Shown here: piece after piece, positions 34,321 to 45,542 of the stretch
How the letters are laid out: every line of letters starts with the position of its first letter
Position numbering within the stretch: the stretch's first letter is position 1
Assembly: GCF_000699445.3 (NCBI RefSeq)
Contig: NC_067196.1
Location: 85,178,364-85,242,363 of the forward strand
Direction of reading: 5' to 3'
From: Schistosoma haematobium
Lineage: Eukaryota; Platyhelminthes; Trematoda; Strigeidida; Schistosomatidae
Length of the DNA stretch: 64,000 nucleotides
The notes under the pieces: model-generated
Databases searched by the model: none
What the model was told of the DNA's origin: nothing
The model's input: only the letters and a program-made list of their open reading frames with translations
Translations under genes and position numbers: made by a program

Positions 34321-35235
34321 ATGCTTTCTCAGACGAATAATTCCATATCATACCCTACAACTACCAATAACTCAATCACAATTCTTTATGGTAGTCAAAC
34401 GGGCAACGCTCAGTCGTTAGCTGAGTTGCTCGCTCTCCAATCATATCGAATTTTCGATCAGGAATGTGTCAAATCTAATTTAGAACGTCTCCCTATTATT
34501 CATCTACTATCAATGGATGACTACACACCTGTATCACGACTTGCGAAGGAAAAAGGTGTGGTGATATTCGTTTGTTCCACTACAGGTCATGGTGTTCCTC
34601 CAGATAATATGTCACTATTTTGGAAAAAAATAATGAATCGAGCTTTGATTCCAGGTCGTTCGCTCCCACCAGATTTACATTTTGCTGTCCTTGGACTTGG
34701 TGATTCTTCTTATCCTATGTTCAACTTTGTCGCTAAGAAGCTTTATCGTCGTTTGCTTCAACTTGGCGCCACTCCACTTTGCACAGAAATTAGACGTGAC
34801 CAAGAATATGAAGAAAGTGAAAATTCAAGTCTTGGGTTAGCTGATGAACAGTCCGAGTTAGGTATAAATGAGGTTTTGCGCTGTTGGATTCCAGCTCTTT
34901 GGGACAGCGTTATAAAGTTCTTTGGCGTTCCGACTTCAGAACGATTATCACAATTTATTAGTTGGGACAACTTGAAAAATCCTGATTTTGTGTTTAGTTT
35001 ATGGCCTAAATACGATGTCGTTTGTTCCAGCTTAGTGCACAATCCCAGTTTACAATCCACAAGTGAAAGTAATTTGCTATATCAGCTTGTCAAGCAAGTC
35101 GAACTTGACAATGCGCATTCGTTCATGTCTAATCCAATCCCAACTAATGCTCAATGGTTTCAGGTGGTACGTTGTAAACGTGTTACTAGTGCGGACCATT
35201 TCCAGGATACGCGACTATTGGAATTGTCTTATAAA
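34321..35235 (+). CDS. NDOR1: NDOR1/Tah18-type diflavin oxidoreductase, exon 1 (FMN domain)
   Basis: NDOR1 passes electrons from NADPH through FAD and FMN to anamorsin/CIAPIN1 in cytosolic iron-sulfur cluster assembly. This exon encodes residues 1-305: a flavodoxin-like FMN domain with ITILYGSQTGNAQS (phosphate loop, residues 24-30), CSTTGHGVPPDNM and LGLGDSSYPMFNFVAKKLYR, then the start of the linker (WFQVVRCKRVTSADHFQDTR). The block LGLGDSSYxxFNFVAKKLxRRLLQLG separates NDOR1 from cytochrome P450 reductase and methionine synthase reductase, as does the lack of an amino-terminal membrane anchor. The start was chosen as the first ATG after the acceptor; it adds about 18 residues before the FMN domain. 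The GTGAGT donor at 35236 is in phase 0. Confidence 0.94.
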
Positions 35236-35584
35236 GTGAGTTTTACTTAATTATTTTAGTTTTGTAGCAATATCTGTTGCGTCAGATTGACCAACATCCA
35301 CTTGTTGGAAATGTTTCATGGGAAAATGTTATATGCAGCTAGGTACATTATTAAATGCAAACTTAAGTGGCAATTGATGACGATGATTCATGTGATAACC
35401 TATAACAAGCACTCTAGATTCTCAAGAGAGTGTATTTGAAAAGAAAACAGATATAAATGAAAATATCCCGTCATTATGTACTTAAAGAGTTCCTTATGGA
35501 TACCCAGTTACTTCTTACCTGGTCAATGTAACCATGATATCAATCATTATAGTGCTATTGAATTTTCCTGGTTCAACATTAATG

Positions 35585-36365
35585 AAGTCTGAGTCAGTCA
35601 GTCGGCTACAACGTAGAACCGAGCACATATATACGTCGGTCCAAGTTGCCACACCTCATTAGCATAACAAGATGACCACTAAATTCACAGAAGTAGTTAC
35701 TTCGATGGTGGCAATATACAAAAGAAATATTGCATATAAGGATATAGCACAGGAAGAAAGAATTAATTGGTAGAAAGAAAGATATGAAACAATTTTAATC
35801 TCTTAGTTTAAGGGAAGACAGAGAGTGTATACACCTACGCCATTGTGATCGATTTTGAGTCATGTCAACCCGAGTCTTCAACCACTGGTTACGATAGTCA
35901 CACGGACCCCAACCAAGCAGTCTGAATCTACCAACATGGCTAAGACTAGGAGTTAGTGACTTTAAGGACTGATGCCACATTTTGGTCTGGTCGCCCCTAA
36001 CTTTCTTCCAGCCGTCTCCAACACTAGTCACCATTGCGCATTGTGGTAATCGATGTTCAGGCATACGTAACACGTGGACCAACCATCTCAGTCGATGAAT
36101 ATTCACAACCTCGTCAACTGATTTACCATCATTCCCCAATAACTTGAGCCTAACCTCACTATTACTTATCTGGTGATCCCAGCAGATGCGAGCAATATTT
36201 CTAAGACATCTGTGGTCAAATTCTAGTAACTTACGAATATCTTCTACTCTTAATGGCCACGTTTAGCATCCGTAAAGTAGAAGGGAATGAACTGCAGTGA
36301 TACACGGAGGGACTTTCCCTATGCATCTGTTAAACGAGTCGATAACCCCTTCATCAATTTTTCCA
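35585..36365 (-). mobile_element. RTE-like non-LTR retrotransposon 3' end
   Basis: The minus strand reads continuously for 114 codons (36139-35795): KSVDEVVNIHRLRWLVHVLR, then MPEHRLPQCAM and GWKKVRGDQTKMWHQSLKSL. This is the post-RT carboxy-terminal tail of RTE-like elements. Upstream, to about 36365, the frame continues as LLLYGC and LRVEDIRKLLEFDHRCLRNI. The 3' end runs to about 35585 and finishes in a tandem gactgactgac tail. A second copy of the same length class is at 59845-60460. Confidence 0.85.
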
Positions 36366-36876
36366 TAATAAATAATGTTTAGTGTATATTAGAACGTTGA
36401 TTAAAACTTGTATTATGTTTATTCATCACTACTAGTGCACCTATCGTCTTGCTATCAATACTTACCTTTACTTATTATGTTCAGTGATATAATGTATTTA
36501 ATTTTTTGTTATTGACTCATAAACTGCCTTGATCAGTTTACTATTTTTCATATGTTGATATAAATATCATTGCATATCAAAGCCTGATGATGACCAAAGT
36601 GAAAACATCATCGTTTGCTTATGTGTTATTCTAAGTTAACAAGTAATGTAAAAATTTTGATAAGAATTCGGATCTTGGTATAACAATACTTAAGATCAAT
36701 CCGACTTGTGGATTGAAGATTCTTCAGCCAATCAATGTCTGACAATTCAGGGTATTCTTGTGACAGAGTTTATGTACACCAGTATGGTTGCTGACATCAC
36801 TATACTTATGTTGTTTTCATTATATCGGCGATGTATGTGGTTTATCAAGATTTGTTATGTATTTATTATCTTTGTG

Positions 36877-36893
36877 GTATACCGATGTACTTA
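36877..36893 (+). repeat. 17-bp target-site duplication, left copy
   Basis: gtataccgatgtactta occurs here and at 38249-38265, exactly flanking the RTE copy between them. Confidence 0.85.
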
Positions 36894-38248
36894 GGACACC
36901 TCGTCAAGATTCCAAAGAAAGGAGATCTGAGCAAATGTGAAAACTACAGAGGCATTACACTACTGTCAATACCAGGGAAAGTCTTCAACAGATTGTTACT
37001 GAACCGGATGAAGGATGCAGTAGACGCCCAACTTCGAGATCAACAAGCTGGATTCCGTAAGGATCGGTCGTGCACAGACCAAATTGCAACACTACGGATC
37101 ATCGTCGAACAATCAGTTGAGTGGAACTCATCACTATACATCAACTTCATTGATTATGAAAAGGCATTCGACAGTGTAGATAGGAGGACATTATGGAAAC
37201 TTCTTCGACACTACGGAGTTCCTGAGAAGATTGTCAATATTATCCGGAACTCATACGACGGACTACAGTGCAAAGTATTGCATGGAGGACAGCTGACAGA
37301 TGCATTCCAAGTAAGGACCGGAGTCAGACAAGGCTGTTTACTCTCTCCCTTCCTCTTTCTTCTGGTGGTCGACTGGATTATGAAGACCTCGACATCTGAA
37401 GGAAAACACGGAATACAATGGACAGCTCAGAACCAATTAGACGATTTGGACTTCGCAGATGACCTAGCCCTCCTATCACGTACACACGAACAGATGCAGA
37501 TGAAGACAGCCGGTGTAGCAGCAGTCTCTGCATCAGTAGGCCTCAGCATACACAAAGGGAAAACTAAGGTCCTCAAATTCAAAGCGGAGAACAGCAATCC
37601 AATCACACTTGATGGCGAAACTCTGGAAGATGTAGAGTCCTTCACATACCTGGGAAGCATCATCGATGAACAAGGACGACCTGATGCAGATGTACAGGCA
37701 AGGGTTGGAAAAGCAAAGGTCGCATTCCTACAATTGAAGAACATATGGAACTCAAAACAACTTTCAACCAATATCAAAGTGAGAATCTTCAATACGAACG
37801 TCAAGGCAGTTCTACTGTATGGAGCTGAAACTTGGAGAACTACAACAACCACAATCAAGAAAGTACAAGTATTTATAAATAGCTGTCTACGCAAGATACT
37901 CAACATCCATTGGCCGGATACCATCAGCAATAGCCTTCTGTGGGAGAGAACAAACCAACTTACAGCTGAAGAAGAAATTAGGAAAAGACGATGGAAATGG
38001 ATAGGACATACATTGCGCAAATCGTCAAACTGCATCACGAGACAAGCCCTAACTTGGAATCCTGAAGGGAAGCGAAAAAGAGGAAGGCCAAAGAACACAT
38101 TGCGTCGGATAATAGAAGCAGATATGAAAAGGATGAATTACAACTGGACGGAGCTAGAAAGGATTGCCAAGGACAGGGTTGGATGGAGAATGCTGGTGAG
38201 CGGCCTATGCTCCTTCACGAGGAGTAACAGGTGTAAGTAAGTAAGTAA
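36894..38248 (+). mobile_element. Young 5'-truncated RTE-type retrotransposon
   Basis: An uninterrupted reading frame of about 450 codons covers the RT from motif 1 on: [75 protein letters not shown] (the Y/F-A-D-D box) and [11 protein letters not shown]. It then runs through [19 protein letters not shown] to the stop after [13 protein letters not shown]. The 3' end is a (gtaa)n tail and the 5' end is cut within the RT, so the endonuclease is missing. Perfect 17-bp target duplications and an open frame indicate recent insertion. It belongs to the RTE clade (SR2-like in schistosomes) by motif; the exact name is unassigned. Confidence 0.92.
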
Positions 38249-38265
38249 GTATACCGATGTACTTA
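38249..38265 (+). repeat. 17-bp target-site duplication, right copy
   Basis: Exact repeat of 36877-36893. The site is the boundary of an older RTE copy, next to its inverted tail sequence. Confidence 0.85.
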
Positions 38266-41200
38266 CTTACGCCTGTTACACCTCGTGGAGGAGCGTTAGC
38301 TGACCACCATGGTTCTTCATCATACTCTGTTCTGGACAATCCTTTCCAGTTGCCATTCATCCTTTTGATATCTGCTTCCAATTCCTGAAGTCCGCTTGTA
38401 GCTCTTCTAGAGTTACTTCCGGTCCCAAGCCCGGGTAAATGAGGAGGGTTGGGCATGGGGTAAATAAACCCATCCCGTAGAAAACAACCTTCCTAAAAAT
38501 TGCTAACCATAGTAAACAATCTAAACTATTCAAACTCTATCCTCCGAGTTGAACTATCTTTATCCAGAAGAATTATGACACCTCATGGTGAAAGCCGAGA
38601 TTCTTCGGAAGTCAAGAGACCGATGCCTCTTCTAACAACCAGAGCAACAATTACTATAAGTACATGCAATGTCCGGACAGTGTGGGAGACCGGGTGGACC
38701 AGACAAATGGTCACGGAAATGAGGAGATACCAATTGGCAGTACTCGGAATCAGCGAAACCCATTGAACCCAAGCTAAACAGCAAAGGTTAGATACGAGAG
38801 AGATGCTAACATACTCCGGTCACAAAGAGAAGAAATGCTCCACGCATTCATGAGGTTGCTCTGGTGCTGTCCAAAAAAGCCCAACGAGCACTTAGTGGAT
38901 GGGAATCACCGCTCCAGAATCATCAAACCATGGTTTAAAACAAAGAACCAGGGAATCACAATCGATGTTATCCAATGTTATGCGCCCACTAATGATAGCA
39001 ATAACGACGATAAAGACCAACTTCACGAGGGGCTGCAATCGATCATTATGAAGTGCTCAGCAAACGACCTGACCATCCAGGTGGGAGACCTAAACACCAA
39101 AGTCGGAGTGGACAACCCCGGATATGAAGATATCATGAGACGCCGTGCACTGACTGGAGGAAGGAAGAAGAATAGTGAAAGATTTACAAATCTCTATGCA
39201 TTAAAAAATTGGGTATAGGCGGCAAAATATTCCCCACAAACGCATATACAAAGCTACATGGGTCTCACTGGACTACACGGAGTACGAGATAGATCGTATT
39301 TGTATCCGTAAAAAAATCAGGTCAATAGAAGACATGAGGACCAAAAGAGGAGCTGACATAGCTTCAGATCACCACCTGATAATTGCCAAGAAGAAACTGA
39401 AGCTAAAGAAGCACTGGACAACTGGACAAACTTAACCAATTCAAGATAACTATCAACATCAGGTTCTAAGCATTACAAGATTTTAAAGAAGAAGAAAATC
39501 TACTATGGGGGACAATTGGAAAGGGATCAAGGAAGCACTAACTTCAACGTATCACGAGGTTCTGGGTCACAAGTAGCATCATCATAAGGAATGGGTCTCT
39601 ATGGAAACCCTGGACAAGATTCAAGAAAGGAAGAATACAAAGACAACAATTAACAACAGCCGAACAAGAGCAGGGAAAGTCAAGGCATAAGTTGGATACA
39701 TAGAAGCAAACAAACGAGTGAAGAAGAGTATTAGAGTTGGCAAACGGAAATACGTGGAAGACCTAACAACGACAGCCGGAAAAGCTGTAACAGAAGGAAA
39801 TATTAAACAACTATATGACACAACGAAGAAACCGATAGAGAAATATAGTAAATCAGAGAGGTCGGTCAGGAACAAAGAATGTGAGCCAATCACTGAAATT
39901 CAAGGACAGAGGAACAAATGGGTGGAATACTTAGAGGAACTCTTGAACAGACCAGCTTCACTGAATCCACCGGACATCGAAGTGGCACACACATCTTCCT
40001 ATAGCTGTCACTCCACCAATGATCGAAGAAATCAGGATGGTCATCAGACAAATCAAGAGTGGGAAAGCAGTTCGATCTGACAATATAGCAGCTGGAGCAA
40101 TGAAGTCAGATGTAGGAGCAATTGCAAACATGCTCCACGTCCTATTCAGGAAGATTTGCGGGGAAAAACAAGTACCACTGACAGACTGGAAAGAGGGGGC
40201 ACCTCATCAAGATACCACAGAAAGGAGATCTTCGCAAATGGGAGAACTACAGAGGCATCACACTACTATCGGCGCCAGGAAAGGTTTTCAGCAGATTGCT
40301 GCTGAACCAGATAAAAATTCAGTAGACACCCAACTTCGAGATTAACAGACTGGATCCCGTAAGGTTCAGTCGTACACAGACCAAATCGCGACACTACGGA
40401 TCATCATTAGACAATCAGTTGAATGGAACTCGTCACTGTACTTAAATCTCCTTGACTATTATTAAAAGTCGTCTGGCAGTGTGGGTAGGATAACCTTCTG
40501 GAACCTTCTTCGATACTATGGAGTGAGAGTAGCTCAGAAAATCGTCAAAATCTTCCAGAATTCATACGATGGACTACACTGCAAAGTGGTACATAGAGGA
40601 CAGCTGACAGATGCATTACAAGTGAGGAATAGTATTAAACAAGGCTGATTAATCTTTCCCTCTCTCTTCTGATGGTTGACTGGATTATGAAGACCTCCAC
40701 ATCTCAGGGGAAGCACGGAATACAGTGAACAGTTTAGATGCAACTGGACGATCCAGACTTTGCACATGACCTAGCTCTTCGATCTTATACACACCAACAA
40801 ATCCAGGTGAATACAGTTAGTGTAGCACTAGCCTCTGCAGCAGTACGACTCAACATTCACAAGGGGAAAAGTAAGGTCATCAAATACAACACGGAGAAAA
40901 CCAATCCAATCACACTTGATGGAGGAATTCTGGAGATGGAAGCCTATACATACATACATGAGCAGCATCGTCGATAAACAGAGAAGATCTGATGCAGACG
41001 TGAAGATCAAGATTAACAAAGTAAGAGCAGCATTCCTACAGTTGAAGAACATATGGAACTCAAAACAACTGTCAACCAATATCAATACGAATATCAAGAC
41101 AGTTCTACTGTATGGAACTGAAACTTCGAGAACTACTACAATAATCATCAAAATGTACAAATGTTTTTGAACAATTGTCTACGCAAGATACTCCATATCC

Positions 41201-41515
41201 GTTGGTCAAATACCACCAGTAAGAACCTACTGTGACAGAAAACAAACCAACTTCCAGCTAAATATGAAATTAGGAAATGACGCTAGAGGTGGGTAGGACA
41301 TATATTGTGGGAGTCATCAAACTGCATCACGAGGCAAGTCCTAACTTGGAATCCTGAAGAAAAAAGGAAAATAGAAAGACCAATGAAAACACCACGTCGG
41401 GAACTGGAAACAGATGTCAAAAAGGTGAATAGCAATTGCAAAGGATTGTCCAGGACATTGTTGAATGAAGAATGCTGGTGGGCGGCATGAGGGGTTCAGG
41501 CGTAAGGAAGTAAGT
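38259..41515 (+). mobile_element. Old, near full-length RTE-type retrotransposon
   Basis: The first 200 bp (38259-38456) are the reverse complement of an RTE 3' coding end (minus strand: NWKGLSRTEYDEEPWW). They are followed by a 5'-UTR-like stretch (38440-38560), then the apurinic-like endonuclease in pieces: MTPHGESRDSSEVKRPMPL, ISTCNVRTVW and ISETH (38580-38766), and VIQCYAPTNDSNNDDKDQLH with LTIQVGDLNTKVG (38835-39218). The connector follows at 39718-40080 and a decayed RT at 40019-41490 (for example LDDPDFAHDLAL, where FADD has become FAHD). The 3' end is ggcgtaaggaagtaagtaa. Many frameshifts and stops, so it is dead. Confidence 0.85.
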
Positions 41516-41936
41516 AAAATGTGTTCAAGTGTACCGTCTTCTTGTTTGGTTGAGGAAATTTGAGTTTTATATGTGACACGGTGATTAGTCTTCTTAGACT
41601 TCAAGCAACTGTCTGCAGTTTTTCCCATTCAATCTCATATTCTTATTCGTATATATACATATGAACAAGTACGTCCTTTAAAAATGTGACTCACTGCATT
41701 ATTTGACTAAGGATGGCTATTTCATCATATTCATCTGTCCTCTAACGCCGTAGTCGTTATAATAGTTATTATTAGTTATTTAAAACTTTTCTGTAATAGT
41801 CGATCTCGTTATTCTTCATTTTCATGGTTTATACAACTATGTTCGGTAGTTAATAACATTTATTGATTTTCTTAGATATTAAAATCATTGTAAGTTATGT
41901 TATTTTTTCCTATCTCTTTTAATATACCTAGTATAG

Positions 41937-43157
41937 TCTGATATCGATTTAAAATCGGATGAATTTCGACTTGGTTCTGTGCTTTATGTCCAGCCTACAA
42001 ATCGTAAAGAAGATATTTTATCTTTTTTTCAAATAACTCGTTTGAATCCAACTGAACGTGTAAAAATTACTCAATGCCATCCGAATTTTCCTGTACCTCA
42101 TCTACTCAGTGCATTGGAAGAAAATTACTGCGATGTGTCTATCGCTTGGCTTGCTACATATTATTTTGATTTGAATGCAACTCCACAACAATGTTTCTTT
42201 GTTAATTACTGTGCTTTTGCTGTCAATTGTTTGAAACTTTCAAAAAGCCCGGATAGAGCACAACACATAGACAAAGATCGTTTAAAATTAGAAGTTGATC
42301 GGTTAACTGATCTAGCTTCAGCTGAAAATTCCGATGATATCGATGATTTATATGATTATGTTTTCCGTCCTTGTCGACGTGTAGTTGAAGTACTTGCAGA
42401 TTTCCCGGTTACATCAAGTCTCTTAACATCACAGTATATACTTGACATACTTCCTGGGCCGATTCTTGCGCGACCCTATTCAGTGGCGTCTCCTCCACCG
42501 AAAATTGAGTTACTTGTTGCTGTGGTAAATTATCGTACACGTTTATCAACACCACGTATTGGAACAGCTTCAAATTACTTAGCTTCTCTTAACCCTGGAG
42601 ATTGTCTTAGTGGATGGTTTGGTGCTATATCTGGTGGTTTCAACTTCGATAGACTTTTGACACTTTCACCTCCTTCTTGTCTATTGATTGCTACCGGCAC
42701 TGGTATTGCACCGTTCCACAGCTTTTTGTTACATCAATATAATTCTCTTATGTCTCATTTGAATCATGATATGCTTCCAACAAACGTTCTCTTTTTCGGT
42801 TGCCGTTACTCCACAAAAGATTATTATTTTGCTTCAGATTTTAAAATGTTAGAACAAAAGGGTTGGGTAAGGATCATCCCAGCATTTTCCCGCGAAACTA
42901 CATCTACCGTGTCGCCGTCACGACGTCAGTATGTACAAGACCAATTGAAAAATTATCCAGAAATAGTTTGGTCTATACTGAAATCTCCACAAAGCCATGT
43001 ATTTATTGTGGGCAATCAAAAAACAATGCCTGATGAAGTACGTGAAGCGTTAGTGTATGCCATTGTCAATGCGAATCACACGGATTCCAGTGGTGCTGAA
43101 ATATTATTAGATCAAATGGAAACAGAAAATCGCATACAGATTGAATCTTGGGCATAA
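41937..43157 (+). CDS. NDOR1: NDOR1/Tah18-type diflavin oxidoreductase, exon 2 (FAD and NADPH domains)
   Basis: 406 codons in phase 0 from the acceptor at 41936 to the TAA at 43155-43157, giving 711 residues in all; animal NDOR1 is usually about 600. It starts SDIDLKSDEFRLGSVLYVQP, continues through the helical connecting domain and the FAD-binding block RPYSVAS, and reaches the NADPH-binding blocks ATGTGIAPFHSFL and FFGCRYSTKDYYFASDF, then IPAFSRE. It ends RIQIESWA; the terminal aromatic-plus-Ala end is typical of NDOR1. Extra length comes from loops such as SPDRAQHIDKDR and SPSRRQ. There is no frameshift; despite the transposon load of the intron, the gene appears intact. Confidence 0.95.
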   Translation, partial: SDIDLKSDEFRLGSVLYVQPTNRKEDILSFFQITRLNPTERVKITQCHPNFPVPHLLSALEENYCDVSIAWLATYYFDLNATPQQCFFVNYCAFAVNCLKLSKSPDRAQHIDKDRLKLEVDRLTDLASAENSDDIDDLYDYVFRPCRRVVEVLADFPVTSSLLTSQYILDILPGPILARPYSVASPPPKIELLVAVVNYRTRLSTPRIGTASNYLASLNPGDCLSGWFGAISGGFNFDRLLTLSPPSCLLIATGTGIAPFHSFLLHQYNSLMSHLNHDMLPTNVLFFGCRYSTKDYYFASDFKMLEQKGWVRIIPAFSRETTSTVSPSRRQYVQDQLKNYPEIVWSILKSPQSHVFIVGNQKTMPDEVREALVYAIVNANHTDSSGAEILLDQMETENRIQIESWA

Positions 43158-45097
43158 CGATGTCTGTATGGAAAAGTGATTGATAGATATATATTCAATG
43201 TAGTCTTGGTCATGCATTTAACTTTGTTTCATATGAATATTGTACAAAGTAAACTATGTTTATTGCGAACACTTTCGGTTTTGATATATTGTGTGTTAGA
43301 CTATGGTTTTCAGTATCTGGTGAATGTGTCCTACTCAATTAACTTCGAAAACTAGGTTCAGTGTGATATCAGTGTTTAAGTGTTAGCAGGATAGAACCTT
43401 GATCAGTGCATTATTGAAACAGGACTAATTCTAAGCATTCTGATTGGTCTATCTTTTATATCAGATTTGTGTCGTTACGGGTGAAAGTATTCCCGAATTC
43501 ATGTCAAGAAAGTAAAAGGTCTCTGATGCAAAACTATCTTTCAAACCTCATATTTATTCTCAAAATAATCGTAATTCTATCTTTTCACACATATACTTCA
43601 GTGATTGAGTTTTCAGTCAAATATGTCAATCCGTCGTAAAAATTACGACCATATGAATTCAATTTTCATAAGCCTCTTCATTAAGTCAGCGTGTACTGGT
43701 AGGATGACTTGATCCTTTTTAACCTTTTAAACAACTAGATTCGGACTGTGGATTATATTACTCCGCTTTCTGCAAGATATGACGTTTCTGGATTAATTTT
43801 CTTATAGACTCGAGAATATGACTTACTGAAGATTTTCGAGATAGGCTGAAACAGACGTCTATCGATTCCTTGTTTTCGGCGTTTCACTGTTCTACCAAGT
43901 CTACAATATCATTTTATTCCCAATAGGTATAAAATTTAAGACAAAGCAACGGACCCCATTAATTTGGTAGTTTCAATGTTCATAAATTATGTAACTCCAA
44001 ATGCATATTGTATTCAGAACTGTATATCTCAAAATTGACTGATTTCAACCAATAATTGGATTTCTAGATGAAAAAATGTAAGGAGAATCACTGTAAGAAG
44101 CATATTTCTTGTTTGGTTTGACATTTTAGAATTTAGTGGTAATACACAGCCTAGTAAATATGTGACAACTCGGAAGCTAGGTTAATGAATAATGTTAGTA
44201 TAGGGGAGTTGAGGGGATAATATTGTTTTCATTTTGCATCACGAATTGACTATAGCTAGACATAAATTAGAAACAAGAGAGTACTAAACATATGTTTCAC
44301 TCCAGAAGTACTAGAACAACCCGTTCAAGGATCATTCCAATGGCCTAATACACGTTTGCAGTATATTAACAAAGTTGACATTCAAATATTGACATATGTG
44401 TCTGATATTCAATGATTATCTGTGAATTAAACTAAAAATAATACCAATAGTACAGTACATCATAGTCCTAAATTAGTTACAAATTGAATCTTATTAGTTA
44501 AAGCTTAAAAATAAAACTGGGATCAATGGTCAGATAGATGAATTAATCTTGTTGGCATTCCATGTCTACACCAAAGAAATGGAAAGCAAAAAATCTTGTC
44601 ATTTCGCTCCTTTTGTAATTGTAGTTTTTAACGTCAGTATTTACGTCATTCATAACAGCTTTTAATGGATAAAATAACTACCAGAAATATAAAAGCATCA
44701 ACAGCTTGGCTGTAATTAAATTAACAACATAGTGAAGCAATAATTTTCGAGTGTGTGTACCATGATAAAATGATAACAGTCCGAAAGCAACCATTAAAAA
44801 TCAAATAGGATTGGACAGTATACTTGTTTCCGTCGCTCATTTTTCACTGGTGCATTACTACGATAGCCTTACATTATATCGAAATCAGATAATTTAGGTC
44901 TGGATGTGAGTACAGTGTTTGCGATAATACTGGGTTGGAATATTGTTATATTCATTAGTATTCTATATTTAACATTAAATACTATGAATTTAATCATGTT
45001 CTTAGATATATTATTGGCAGAGATATCGACTGTGAATCAATCTTTCTTGTATTTATATTGTGTCAATTAATCCTCTTACAATTTGCTTTTTTTTCAG
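43158..45097. other. Intergenic spacer between NDOR1 and EI24
   Basis: 1.9 kb of AT-rich sequence with no recognisable exon, repeat or SINE. No canonical AATAAA lies close behind the NDOR1 stop; the first clear one (about 44508) is far. A long polypyrimidine-AG acceptor ends the spacer at 45097. Confidence 0.6.
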
Positions 45098-45125
45098 GTT
45101 AATAGCATTTGTACCTATTGTGTAG
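45098..45125 (+). promoter_or_regulatory. 5'-UTR between splice acceptor and EI24 start codon
   Basis: The tract tttgcttttttttcag ends at 45097. 28 bases follow, with an in-frame TAG directly before the ATG. Either a non-coding first exon or spliced-leader trans-splicing would produce this arrangement, the same as at NDOR1 (34318-34320). Confidence 0.55.
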
Positions 45126-45542
45126 ATGGGTTCACTTAAATGCTTTATCTTAGGATTTCAAGAATTTCTTACAACACCTAGTCGTTTATGGAGAATGCAT
45201 TATCATTTAACACAGCTCACATCTAGTAATGCACAAAATACCAAAATTCATGAGCATCAACGTGAACGACAAAAACGTTTACAAATTCGAATTCCAAGTT
45301 CAGATAGATTAACAAGTATTGCATCACATATTGAACTGCCTGGTTCAAATGTTGAGAAGTTAGCCAAGTCCAATGTTGATTCACCTATTTCACTTCCGAA
45401 TTTATCTCCATCTTCTTCATCATCATCACCGTCGTCATTGTCAACAACATCAACATCTCAAATAAAACGTTCATCATCAGATTCACAGGGTTTATTGGAA
45501 CCATTGGCAAGAATGTGGTTGATAAATGTAGGACTGATATTG
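45126..45542 (+). CDS. EI24: EI24/PIG8-like ER membrane protein, exon 1
   Basis: EI24 (PIG8) is a p53-induced multi-pass ER protein needed for basal autophagy. Exon 1 encodes 139 residues, preceded by an in-frame stop. It opens with a GFQEFLTTPSRLWRM helix, then a basic region (HQRERQKRLQIRIP) that matches the family's Arg-rich amino-terminal coil. A Ser-rich low-complexity linker (about residues 88-115, run of six serines) follows, and the exon ends MWLINVGLIL, the start of the first membrane span. Phase-0 donor GTAAGC at 45543. Residue-level similarity is weak in this exon; the call rests on the later exons. Confidence 0.8.

Larger units (their letters stand above)
35236..41936 (+). other. 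NDOR1 intron
   Basis: The only intron of the gene, 6.7 kb, with donor GTGAGT and acceptor ...ctagtatag at 41936. At least 5 kb of it is non-LTR retrotransposon: one RTE-like minus-strand 3' end, one young plus-strand RTE copy and one old near full-length RTE copy. Confidence 0.85.

Noticed and set aside
37427..38098. A 223-codon minus-strand open stretch
   Set aside because: It is the antisense shadow of the uninterrupted RTE reverse-transcriptase frame.
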